Below, in pieces: positions 47,301 to 55,506 of a stretch of DNA of 64,000 nucleotides; positions within the stretch are counted from its first letter, which is position 1; every line of letters starts with the position of its first letter. The notes under the pieces were generated by a model. It worked only from the letters and a program-made list of their open reading frames with translations. It was not told the DNA's origin and made no database searches. A program made the position numbers and the translations under genes. This DNA comes from Pseudomonas sp. R5(2019) (lineage in GTDB: Bacteria > Pseudomonadota > Gammaproteobacteria > Pseudomonadales > Pseudomonadaceae), in the NCBI RefSeq assembly GCF_009905435.1, contig NZ_JAAAMT010000001.1, forward strand, positions 186,001 to 250,000. The letters are read 5' to 3'.

Positions 47301-50300
47301 TTCGTTGGCTTTGCTGCCCAGGATGAAGTCGTTGCCGTGGCCACCCATGGCCTCGGAGGCGTCCTCGCCGGTAACGATGAAGTCATTGCCGAACCCGCCA
47401 ATGATCAGGTTGACGCCGTTGCCGCCGTGCAGCACGTCATTGCCGTCGCCACCCTGGAGGTTATCGTCGCCGCCGCGGTCGGTGATGATGTCGTCACCGG
47501 CGCCACCGCGCAGTTGGTCGTTGCCGTCACCGCCTTCGATGCGATCGTTGCCGCCGTCACCCCAGACCGTGTCATCGCCGCCACCCGAGACGAGGATGTC
47601 AGCATTGTTGGTGCCGCCGAGCACGATGTGCTCTTCACCCGTGTACTTGATGTAGTTGGTGTCTGGCCCCGCGGTCAGCGGGTTGTCGCGGAACACCACC
47701 TGCTTGCCGTTCTCGCCAAGCGGATCGGCGTTGCCCAGGCCATCGTTGTACTGCTTGCTCTGGTCCCTTTCCAGATAGAACGCCGGGTCCGAGAACACCA
47801 GACCCGGCAAGTGAGTGGCCGAGGTGTTGGCCATGATCAGCTTGGCGAACGAGTTGCTTTCAAGTTCGGCATTCATCGACAGGCCAGCGGTACGCTCCAG
47901 GTAGTAGAAGCGGTCACCGTCCTGCAGTTTTTCCAGCTGGTTCTCGAACACGAAGTTGAAGGTCGAGCCGAGCATGCCGCCGAACGGAGTCTTCTTCTCG
48001 GCCAGGCCGCCGATCCAGAGATCGATGGCATCGACGCCCGTGACCGTCACACCTTTCAGATCGTCGGCAGTACCCAACACCCCATCCTTGCCGGCCCGCG
48101 TTACGTTGGCCCAGGTACCGGTGCCGTTGAGGAAGTCCAGGCGGTCAGCCGGCGCACCCGTACCACCGAATACCAGTGCCATGGCTGCGGCGCGTTTGCC
48201 TTCCAGCGTGGTCGCCGCCGTGATCGTGTCATGCGTGCCATAGGCAGCGATGAAGTTGATCAACGACTCCGGATGCTTGAGGTGCTGCACCAGGTCGACC
48301 CAGCTGGTGTACGGCTTGAGTTGGGTATCACCGGTTTGGCTGTAGATGTCGCGGCGCACAGCATTGAGTGAGGGAATCCCCACGTCGCGGCCACGGGCGA
48401 TGTTGATCGCTGGCAGGTCAAGCGGCAGGCCGAGCAGGTTATTGCGCAGCGCCTCGGTGACAAACTCGTCGATTTCGTTACCGGCTTGCCGAGTCACCCC
48501 ACGCACGATCGCACTGGTCGCATCCTCTGGCGTCACGCCACTGGCGACGTACGCCAACGGGTTGAGGAACGCCGCGATCAAGCCAAGTTGTTGATCGGGA
48601 TTAGCGCTGTTCGGATCGCCAACCACGTTGAAATTGACGTCGAAGCGATCGACGGTCTCGGTCAGCATCGAGTGGCCAAACCGGTACACGGTGTGAGCGA
48701 ACTCGGCGACGATCGAGGCATCGAGGTCGACGTCATAGACCTGGGTCGGTGCGAAGAACAGGTCGACGTTGGGCTGGATGGTCCGGGCAAACTCCTCGAA
48801 CACCAGGTGCTGATACTGCATCTCGGTGCCGAACTTGGCAGCCTGGAACAAGCGCTCGCCATTCCACACCAGCGCATCGATCTGAGCCTGGTTGGCTGGC
48901 AACCCGCTCACCGGAGTGAGCAGCCACTCGTTGAGGAAGGCCAGGTCACCCGAATCGAGCACGGTGTCCTTGGTCTGCGCTACCAGCCGATTGTGCTCGG
49001 CGTGGAAGATCGCATGCACCGCGGTCAGGCCGATGTTCTCGTTGACCCGGCCGTCGCCAGCGATGTAGTGCGCATCCAACAACTCGTTGTCGTAGGCCAG
49101 GTTGGCCCCGGTCTGCGGATTGACCGGCACTGCGTTGCCAATATCGCTATCGGTGTCACGAACGAGCACGCCACCGCTAAACACCGGCACTGCGTTGTGG
49201 GCAATGTCGGCGAGGAACTGGTGACCGGTGCGCACCGCATTGGTCAGGTCGACGGGGGCAAGTGGATTGCCTTCGACAAGAACGTCATCAGCCGTGCCGC
49301 CCAGACCGTCAGCACCCTTCATCACGACCATAGGGAAGCCGTTCGGCCCCTTGATGAAATTGCCATAGGCATCGGTCGCCAACAGCGGGGAACTATCGAC
49401 GTCGGCATCGGTAAGGCGGATACCGAGGATGTCTTTGGCCTGCGCCTTGACCACCTTCCAGGTCGCCATGCCACCGATCTCGGTGTCGTCTGCGGTCCCA
49501 AACTTGCCGTCCGCCCCCAGGTCACGGTTAGTGATCAGCCTGCCGGTCGCTATGGGGCCGTTGTCGGTAAGCTCATAACCGCGCAGGAACACCTGGTGCG
49601 ATGGGTGCGAGCTGTAGGTCTGGTTTTGGTCCACGAATGGCGAGGTGGTGTTGGTGTGCTCATGGATGTCGTCGGCCGTGCCGAGAATACCATCGGCCCC
49701 TGGCTGGTTGGTCGCGCGGGTCAGCACCATGAAGTTAGTATGACCGCCTGGCACATACAGCGGATCATCCGGTTGCAGCGGGATGAAGATAGTGCCCGAG
49801 CCGCCTTTGGTGAGCAGGTCCAGACCATGATCGAAGAACTGCCCGAAGAAGGTCATCCAGGCATTGAACGGCGCGGACAACCCCGCATCCGCCGTGGTGT
49901 TCTCGAACAGGTACACATCGTGGTCGTCGGCAGTACCGAACCGACCATCCATGCCGGGGCTGGCGACTATCCGTGTGCCATCCTTGAGCACGTCGTCGTT
50001 ACCCGCCGTGCCGAAATTGAGCACACCGTCCGCACCCGGGTCGTAAGCCGTGGCATAGGCGGCCGGGTTGTTCGACGTCTGGTCGACGATCAGATTACTG
50101 ATGGTGCGCGGCTGCGAGTCAAACACAAAGCCACTGGTCTGCTGATACGACGATCCGGGGATGGCCGGCGAACCGGGGCCGAAGAAGCCGGCAGGAGCGC
50201 CTTGCGCCGGATTGAAGACCGGATCGGTCACGCGCGGGAAGACGTTATCGGCGGCACCAAACTCGGTGTTGTTGATGCCGTTGAGGTTCATCAGGTTGTT

Positions 50301-53300
50301 GTTCGACCCATCGACCGCACGCAGGCCCAACGGCGCACGGATATTCGGGATCAGCGAGAGAATGTCCTGACCGGCCGCGTCAGCCTCGGCAATCTTGATC
50401 TGATCAAGGATGAAATTGAGGTCGGAGCGGACCATGTGAAGGCCCTCGCCTCCCTCGGTAGCATTGACGACGGGTGTCGGCGCCGTCGGCACAACCGGCG
50501 CGCCGGGAACCACCACGGCAGTCGGCTGCGAGAACACCACTTCAGTCGTGCCATGACCATCCTGGTAGATCGCCTTGACTCGCAGTGTCAGCCCGGCAAG
50601 ATCCGGGGAGACCTTGAACCTGGTGCCGTCGGCACTTTGGAACGCCATGTCACCCGCAGGTAGCCGGATGATGTCTTCGAACACGCCGCTGCCAGGCGTG
50701 GCTTCGAACTGCCAATAGTAGGACACCGAGGCGTTGGTGATAAAACCTTGCGGATTACCCACCCCGACGTTATTGCCATCGCGCACCCCGGCCACGCTCA
50801 CGGTCAGTATGTCGCCCACCGTTATCGCGCCGCCGTTTCCATCCGTGACGGTCGGCGTGCCAACCGGTTGTGCATTCAGCCCCGGCACCAGCACTTGCTG
50901 GATATCGGCGAACTGCAGGCGTTCGATATGCAGCAGGGTATCGGTGCCGTCGCGACCCGCTTCGGTATCTGTCACCGTCCAGACATCGTCCGCCACATTG
51001 GCCGTGCCGCGGGTGTCACGAGTCACCACATACTCGGACCGAAGCCCGGAGAAAATGGCGGTGTCGAAGGCCGCCCCGCCAGTCGAGGTGCCAGGCATGA
51101 CTTCTCGCACGGCCTTGAGCTGACCCGGGTTATAGGTGCCGCCCAGCATGAACGGAATCATATCGGTCATGCTGTCGAAGCTTGCGATCTCGGGGCCGGT
51201 ATGGTTGACGTCGTCGGCGCCATACACCGCGATTCTGACGTTGATCCATTTGTCGCCATCGATCAGATCGTCGCCACCGCGGCCCTCGATCAGGTCACTG
51301 CCATTGCCACCGAGGATGATGTTGCCAGTGGCAAAGCCGGTGGTCGGCAAACCGGCATCGGCCAGAAGCTGCTCCAGTCCGCGGATCAACGCCACATTGG
51401 TCAGCGCACTGCCCGTGGTGCCACCGTGGTCGATGATAGTGACCGCATTAACATCATCGCCTTTGAGCACATCGCCGAATTGCGAACCGGACAAGCCTTC
51501 GACCTCGGCAAAACGGTCGAGAATCGAGGCCGGCGAGGCGCCGACCGGATTGAACACCCCGTTATTCTGGTTTGGCGCGTTGCCGTGTGGCTGCGCCAGC
51601 GTGGCCATGGTCAGGTCAACGGTCACGCCGGCCTTGTCATTTTTGTAGGTCACCCAGTCGAAACCGGACATACCGTCCATATCGTCCTGGGCATCGCTGC
51701 CGACAAAGATGTCATCGCCACCCTCGCCGATCATTTCGTCGAAGCCAGCACCACCGACAAAGATGTCGTTGCCGATCACATCGTCATTGAACAGCGGCGA
51801 GAAGTTGTCGCCAGGCGCACCGTCCTGGGTGCCCTTCTCGATCCAGTCATCACCTTCGTTGCCGGTAGCTGGCAGGTTGGTCTTGGCACCGAGGATGAAA
51901 TCGTCACCCTGACCGCCGAAGGTAAGGGAGATGTCTTCGGTGGTGACGATGAAGTCCTGGCCATCGCCCCCCAGGATCAGGTTGCCTCCAGCCAGCATGC
52001 TACCGGCGACAATCACATCGTTACCGGCATTACCTTCCAGACGGTTGTCGCCGAACGAGTCGGAGATGATGTCATCGCCCGCGCCGCCCAGTACCGCATC
52101 GTTCCCGGCGCCGCCTTCCAGGCGGTCGTTGCCGCCGTCGCCGTAAACGGTGTCATCGCCTTCACTGGAGATGATGATGTCATTGCCGGCAGTGCCACCC
52201 AGGACGACATGGTCTTCACCGGTGTACTGCAGATAATTACTGTCGGCACCCGAGGTGTTGGGGTTGTCGCGGATCACCAACGGCACGATCTCCACGCCGT
52301 TGATCATGATGCCGCCAGTCGGATCGGCGCTGCCGTCCGCGCCAAGGCCAGTGAACTGATGGGGCTTATTCACTTCGAGAGTGAAAGTCGGCGTCAGGAA
52401 CACCGTGTTCGACAGGTGGGTGACGTCGGTATTGAGCATGATCAGCTGGGCGAAGGAGTTGTTTTCCAACTCGGTGCCGAAGTTCAGGCCCGCGGTACGT
52501 GACAGATAGTAGAAGCGGTCGCCGTCCTGCAACGCCTCCATCTGGGTTTCAAACACGAAGTTGAACGTCGAGCCGAGCATCCCGCCGAACGGCATCTTCT
52601 TCTCGGCGAGGCCACCGACCCAGAATTCGATGTCGTCGACGCCCGTGATCGTCACACCCGTCAGGTCGTCTGCAGTACCCAGTAGCCCATCCTTGCCGGC
52701 CTGCGTTACGTTGGCCCAGGTACCGCTGCCGTTGAGGAAGTCCAGGCGGTCAGCCGGCGCACCAGCACCACCGAATACCAGCGCCAGGGCTGCAGCGCGT
52801 TTGTCTGCCAGCGTGGTCGCCGCCGTAATCGTGTCATGCGTGCCATAGGCAGCGATGAAGTTGACCAACGACGCGGGGTGCTTGAGGTTGTCCGCCAAGT
52901 CAGCCCAACTGATGTACGGCTTGAGTTGGCTGTCGCCGGTTGATGCGTAGAACTCACGGCGCGCCTCATTCAACGTGGGGATGCCAGTGTCACGACCACG
53001 CGCCAGGTTCAGGCTCGGCAAATCGAGCGGCAGACCGAGCAGGTTGTTGCGCAACGCTTCGGTGATGAACTCGTCGATCTCGTTGCCGAGCTGGCGGGTC
53101 ACACCGCGAATGATCGCCCCTGCCGCTTCGTCCGCGGTAGCCCCGCTGCCGGCGAACGCCAGCGGGTTGAGGAAGGCCGCGATCAGACCGAGTTGCGAGT
53201 CCGGGTTGTTCGGATCAGTGAGCAGCGGATTGAACTCGGGGTCGAAGCGATCGACGGTCTCGGTCAACATCGAGTGACCGAAGCGGTACACCACGTGGGC

Positions 53301-54923
53301 GAACTCAGCGAGGATTGCCGGGTTGATCGAGGCGTCATACCCGTTGGGTGCAAGGAATGCGTCGATCTGCGGCTGAATGGTCCGCGCGAACTCCTCGAAC
53401 ACCAGGTGCTGGTACTGCATCTCGGTGCCGAACTTGGCGGCCTGGAACAGGCGTTCGCCGTCCCACACCAACGCCGCGATATCGGCGGGTGCAGTCGGTA
53501 CCGCGGCCACGTCGTCCACCAGCCATTCATTGAGGAAGGCCAGATCGCCGGAGGCCAGGATGGTGTCCTTGGATTGCTGGACCAGGCGGTTGTGCTCGGA
53601 ATGGAACACATGGTGCACGGCGGTCAGGCCGATGTTCTCGTTCGCCCGGCCGTCGCCGGCAATGTAGTGAGCGTCGAGCAGTTCGTTGTCATAGGTCAGG
53701 TTATTGCCGCGCGCGCCGACTGGCTGCGCATTGCCGACATCGGTGTCAGCATCCGCCTGCAGAACCCCGCCGACGACTACCGGCTCGGCATTGTGGGCGA
53801 TGTCGTCGAGGAAGCCATGCCCGGTGCTCACGGCGCTGGCCAGGCTGATCGGAGCATCCCGGTTGCCTTCGACCAGTTGAGTGATGTCATCCGCCGTCCC
53901 GGCGATACCGTCAGCACCGCTACTGACGCGCATCACCACCTGCGGCATGCCGCTCGGCCCCCGGATGAAGTTGCCATACGCATCGGTTGCCAGCAGCGGC
54001 ACGTTGTGCACATCGGCGTCGGTCAGGTTGATGCCGAGAATGTCACGGGCCTGGGCCTTGACCACTGCCCAGGTCGCCATGCCGCCATTTCCACCGGCGC
54101 CATCATCGGCAGTGCCGAACTTGCCATCGGCGCCGAGATCGCGGTTGGTAATCAAGCGCCCCGTTGCAATAGGGTCACCGGCCGCGTTGAGGGCGTACTC
54201 GCGCAGGAACACCTGATGCGACGGGTGCGAGCTGTAGGTTTGGCTCTGGTCTATGAACGGCGAGGTGGTGTTGGGCTGGCCATCATCGATAGTGCCAAGT
54301 ACTCCGTCCGCGCCGGCGGTACGCACTGCACGTGACAACACCATGAAGTTGGTCGGGCTGCCCGGTACGAACAACGGGTCGTCCGCCTGCAGCGGAATAA
54401 ACACGAAGTCGGTACTGCTCTTGGTAACCAGGTCGAGACCGTGGTCGAAGAACTGGCCGAAGAAGGTCAACCACGAGTTGAAGCCGGCGGTCAGACCGGC
54501 GTCCGGCGACTCGTTGGGGATGAAGAACACTTGCTTGTCATCGTCCGTGCCGAACACGCCATCCAGACCGGGGCTGATCACCGGGGCGGCACCGCCGTTC
54601 GCCGCAACCGCGGCCGGGTTGTTGGCAGTCTGGTCGGCGATCAGGTTACTGATAATCCGTGGCTGCGGGTCGATCACCGACCCTGTCCCGGCGTATCCCG
54701 CTCGATACGAGGGATCAAGTAGGCGCAGGAAGGAATTGTCCGCGGCGCCAAACTCGCTTTGCCCGGCGACCAGGTTGTTGAAACTGCCATCGACGGTACG
54801 CAGGCCGAATGGCACCTGACTGTTGGGTAGCAAATCACTGAGATTGGCGCCGTCGGCATGCGCTTCTGCGATGAAGATTTGCTTGAGGATGAATTGCAGG
54901 TCCGACTTGTTGAAATTGGCCAT
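44325..54923 (-). CDS. Giant tandem animal-type heme peroxidase with RTX repeats (PehA-like)
   Basis: A 3532-residue secreted protein. Two near-duplicate halves (about 1-1460 and 1490-2960) each contain an animal-peroxidase domain: distal His in FFGQFFDHGLDL (residues about 158 and 1694), catalytic Arg and Glu in GDGRANENIGLTA and GDGRVNENIGLTA, and proximal His in VYRFGHSMLTETVDRFD (about 544 and 2078). Within these lie repeated calcium-type insertions such as GADGKFGTADD, as described for bacterial peroxidases. RTX nonapeptides (GGxGxDxxx) follow each half (about 900-1090, 2430-2610), then Ig-like FQWQ modules (about 2990-3157), and a C-terminal RTX block (about 3170-3440) with a terminal secretion region ending TATDFILAT. 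There is no N-terminal signal: export would be by the divergent type I system. P. putida PehA is the nearest relative I know. Confidence 0.92.
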   Translation of the reverse strand: MANFNKSDLQFILKQIFIAEAHADGANLSDLLPNSQVPFGLRTVDGSFNNLVAGQSEFGAADNSFLRLLDPSYRAGYAGTGSVIDPQPRIISNLIADQTANNPAAVAANGGAAPVISPGLDGVFGTDDDKQVFFIPNESPDAGLTAGFNSWLTFFGQFFDHGLDLVTKSSTDFVFIPLQADDPLFVPGSPTNFMVLSRAVRTAGADGVLGTIDDGQPNTTSPFIDQSQTYSSHPSHQVFLREYALNAAGDPIATGRLITNRDLGADGKFGTADDGAGGNGGMATWAVVKAQARDILGINLTDADVHNVPLLATDAYGNFIRGPSGMPQVVMRVSSGADGIAGTADDITQLVEGNRDAPISLASAVSTGHGFLDDIAHNAEPVVVGGVLQADADTDVGNAQPVGARGNNLTYDNELLDAHYIAGDGRANENIGLTAVHHVFHSEHNRLVQQSKDTILASGDLAFLNEWLVDDVAAVPTAPADIAALVWDGERLFQAAKFGTEMQYQHLVFEEFARTIQPQIDAFLAPNGYDASINPAILAEFAHVVYRFGHSMLTETVDRFDPEFNPLLTDPNNPDSQLGLIAAFLNPLAFAGSGATADEAAGAIIRGVTRQLGNEIDEFITEALRNNLLGLPLDLPSLNLARGRDTGIPTLNEARREFYASTGDSQLKPYISWADLADNLKHPASLVNFIAAYGTHDTITAATTLADKRAAALALVFGGAGAPADRLDFLNGSGTWANVTQAGKDGLLGTADDLTGVTITGVDDIEFWVGGLAEKKMPFGGMLGSTFNFVFETQMEALQDGDRFYYLSRTAGLNFGTELENNSFAQLIMLNTDVTHLSNTVFLTPTFTLEVNKPHQFTGLGADGSADPTGGIMINGVEIVPLVIRDNPNTSGADSNYLQYTGEDHVVLGGTAGNDIIISSEGDDTVYGDGGNDRLEGGAGNDAVLGGAGDDIISDSFGDNRLEGNAGNDVIVAGSMLAGGNLILGGDGQDFIVTTEDISLTFGGQGDDFILGAKTNLPATGNEGDDWIEKGTQDGAPGDNFSPLFNDDVIGNDIFVGGAGFDEMIGEGGDDIFVGSDAQDDMDGMSGFDWVTYKNDKAGVTVDLTMATLAQPHGNAPNQNNGVFNPVGASPASILDRFAEVEGLSGSQFGDVLKGDDVNAVTIIDHGGTTGSALTNVALIRGLEQLLADAGLPTTGFATGNIILGGNGSDLIEGRGGDDLIDGDKWINVRIAVYGADDVNHTGPEIASFDSMTDMIPFMLGGTYNPGQLKAVREVMPGTSTGGAAFDTAIFSGLRSEYVVTRDTRGTANVADDVWTVTDTEAGRDGTDTLLHIERLQFADIQQVLVPGLNAQPVGTPTVTDGNGGAITVGDILTVSVAGVRDGNNVGVGNPQGFITNASVSYYWQFEATPGSGVFEDIIRLPAGDMAFQSADGTRFKVSPDLAGLTLRVKAIYQDGHGTTEVVFSQPTAVVVPGAPVVPTAPTPVVNATEGGEGLHMVRSDLNFILDQIKIAEADAAGQDILSLIPNIRAPLGLRAVDGSNNNLMNLNGINNTEFGAADNVFPRVTDPVFNPAQGAPAGFFGPGSPAIPGSSYQQTSGFVFDSQPRTISNLIVDQTSNNPAAYATAYDPGADGVLNFGTAGNDDVLKDGTRIVASPGMDGRFGTADDHDVYLFENTTADAGLSAPFNAWMTFFGQFFDHGLDLLTKGGSGTIFIPLQPDDPLYVPGGHTNFMVLTRATNQPGADGILGTADDIHEHTNTTSPFVDQNQTYSSHPSHQVFLRGYELTDNGPIATGRLITNRDLGADGKFGTADDTEIGGMATWKVVKAQAKDILGIRLTDADVDSSPLLATDAYGNFIKGPNGFPMVVMKGADGLGGTADDVLVEGNPLAPVDLTNAVRTGHQFLADIAHNAVPVFSGGVLVRDTDSDIGNAVPVNPQTGANLAYDNELLDAHYIAGDGRVNENIGLTAVHAIFHAEHNRLVAQTKDTVLDSGDLAFLNEWLLTPVSGLPANQAQIDALVWNGERLFQAAKFGTEMQYQHLVFEEFARTIQPNVDLFFAPTQVYDVDLDASIVAEFAHTVYRFGHSMLTETVDRFDVNFNVVGDPNSANPDQQLGLIAAFLNPLAYVASGVTPEDATSAIVRGVTRQAGNEIDEFVTEALRNNLLGLPLDLPAINIARGRDVGIPSLNAVRRDIYSQTGDTQLKPYTSWVDLVQHLKHPESLINFIAAYGTHDTITAATTLEGKRAAAMALVFGGTGAPADRLDFLNGTGTWANVTRAGKDGVLGTADDLKGVTVTGVDAIDLWIGGLAEKKTPFGGMLGSTFNFVFENQLEKLQDGDRFYYLERTAGLSMNAELESNSFAKLIMANTSATHLPGLVFSDPAFYLERDQSKQYNDGLGNADPLGENGKQVVFRDNPLTAGPDTNYIKYTGEEHIVLGGTNNADILVSGGGDDTVWGDGGNDRIEGGDGNDQLRGGAGDDIITDRGGDDNLQGGDGNDVLHGGNGVNLIIGGFGNDFIVTGEDASEAMGGHGNDFILGSKANEQDMGNEGDDWIEKGTSDGAPGDNFDPLGNDPVIGHDVYIGGNENDKFNGEGGDDIMVGSLGYGDRYIGGSGYDWATFKGLAQGVTIDYSDRFFDVPPLPGSGASTLVSFNIMEGLSGSSHGDFLRGDNQDATSLPTAGATGSVLTNISLINGLADLLPAGATFFDGGNIILGGSGSDLIEGRGGDDIIDGDKWLNVRISVRANADGTGAQIATFDSMEPLVPLMLNGTYNPGQLVIVREILTGNDSFDTAVYSGNAAQYSVVIDGDTVVVTDSVAGRDGVDRLTGIERLQFADVAQSSGVGTAQNNGPAGHLAILDDATGVRDDTPVAGQLLRVSDRAVHDVDNQSVANPTGAVTGAVAYYWQVENIAGSGVYEDITFVAAGEASRAIGNTYRVTDDVAGLNIRVRAVYQDAKGTLEIVDSTPNSLPTLVPTVTGLAVQNQVLTANPASIIDVDGLSNPQFTFQWQVNSAAGFVNIGGATNSTLALGQAQVGQTVRVVVNYVDDFGVAESVASDVLGPVANVNDAPTGALLISDMTPDQGQVLTALTGGIADLDGLGTFSFQWQQGVGTSFTNINGATAATFTPGVAQANQQLRVIVRYTDGFGTLESVTSAATAVIGVVLQGNAFANTLTGTAGNDVLFGLGGNDTLNGLAGSDQLFGGTGSDILNGGDGNDVLNGEDSNDTLNGGLGADTMNGGAGSDTFVVDNVGDSVTEALNGGIDLVQTSLASYLLGTNLENLTYIGAGNFTGTGNAQANTITGGVGNDFLNGGAGVDRMVGGAGNDTYVVDSVGDAVVEVAGGGTDTVQTSLASYMLAGNVENLTYTGVGNFSGNGNASNNVITAGVGDDTLNGGDGNDILTGNGGNDTLLGGAADDTLLGGIGNDFIDGGIGNDTVTGGAGNDTMVASSGNDIFLFAAGFGADQINSFDANAEGGQDRLDISAFNITAATFAGRVTIADVGADTLLSFAGADSIRLVGVADATTITATDFILAT
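48100..52850. repeat. Long diverged direct repeats inside the peroxidase gene
   Basis: The two peroxidase halves are similar at DNA level over several kilobases; for example GTTACGTTGGCCCAGGTACC occurs at about 48102 and again at about 52706, each followed by almost the same 60 bases. The spacing is about 4.6 kb. Such repeats can recombine to delete one half, and can be mis-assembled. Confidence 0.75.
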
Positions 54924-55506
54924 TTCGTTGATTGTCCTCGATCTATCTGGGGAAAGGCACGGGACGAAAAAACCCTCCCACGCCCAGTCAGGTGCTGGCT
55001 TGCGCGCTTGGAGTTCGCGGAATGAATCAGGCCCGTGGAATGGAATGGTGAGGTGGCTTACGCAAATTTCATGCGCATGTAACTGAAAGGCCCGTGCAGC
55101 AAGGCTTGCAGGGGGATTTCCGAACAGGCGACAGGCGTTGCGGTCACCCAGTTGTGGGGGCTTTCGGGGGGGCTTTTGGGGACTTTTGGGGACGGATGGG
55201 TATGTGCGGGGTATCGGCTATGCTGTAGGGCGCGCGCACAAAGAAGGCAAATTGCTATCACTGCATGATTAATGATTCACACAGCGCCGCTATAGAACAA
55301 AATGTTATTTCAGACTGTATCGTCAAGGAAACAAACGCAATCTACGCTGCTGCATGCGGGAGCAACGCAGAGATTTCGCAAAAGTCGCCAATAAAGCGAC
55401 CCAGCCTGCGTGTCGACGAGCTGCCTACGGAACTACATCTACTGCTAGCCAACTGCATCTACTGTTAGCTGTTGCGCCGCAAGGGCAACCGGCTTTTCGG
55501 AGAGGG
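54924..55506. promoter_or_regulatory. Divergent intergenic region with G-quadruplex-like tract
   Basis: This 580-base region separates the peroxidase gene (-) and the secretion operon (+). It contains GGGGG, GGGGGGG, GGGG and GGGG runs at 55156-55191 with loops of 5-6 bases, including the tandem TTTTGGGGAC at 55174-55183 and 55184-55193. Further right, two near copies of AACTGCATCTACTGTTAGCT (about 55431-55471) form an imperfect 20-base tandem repeat. Promoter boxes for either gene are not certain. A short ORF at 55265-55468 has no recognisable family and is probably not a gene. Confidence 0.5.

Noticed and set aside
44274..54819. Many plus-strand ORFs of 200-700 residues antisense to the peroxidase gene
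   Set aside because: They are frame shadows of the repetitive Gly/Asp-rich RTX gene; the repeats produce open frames on the other strand without recognisable domains.
55265..55468. 67-residue ORF upstream of the type I ABC gene
   Set aside because: No recognisable family, no clear ribosome site, and it overlaps an imperfect tandem repeat; likely part of the leader.
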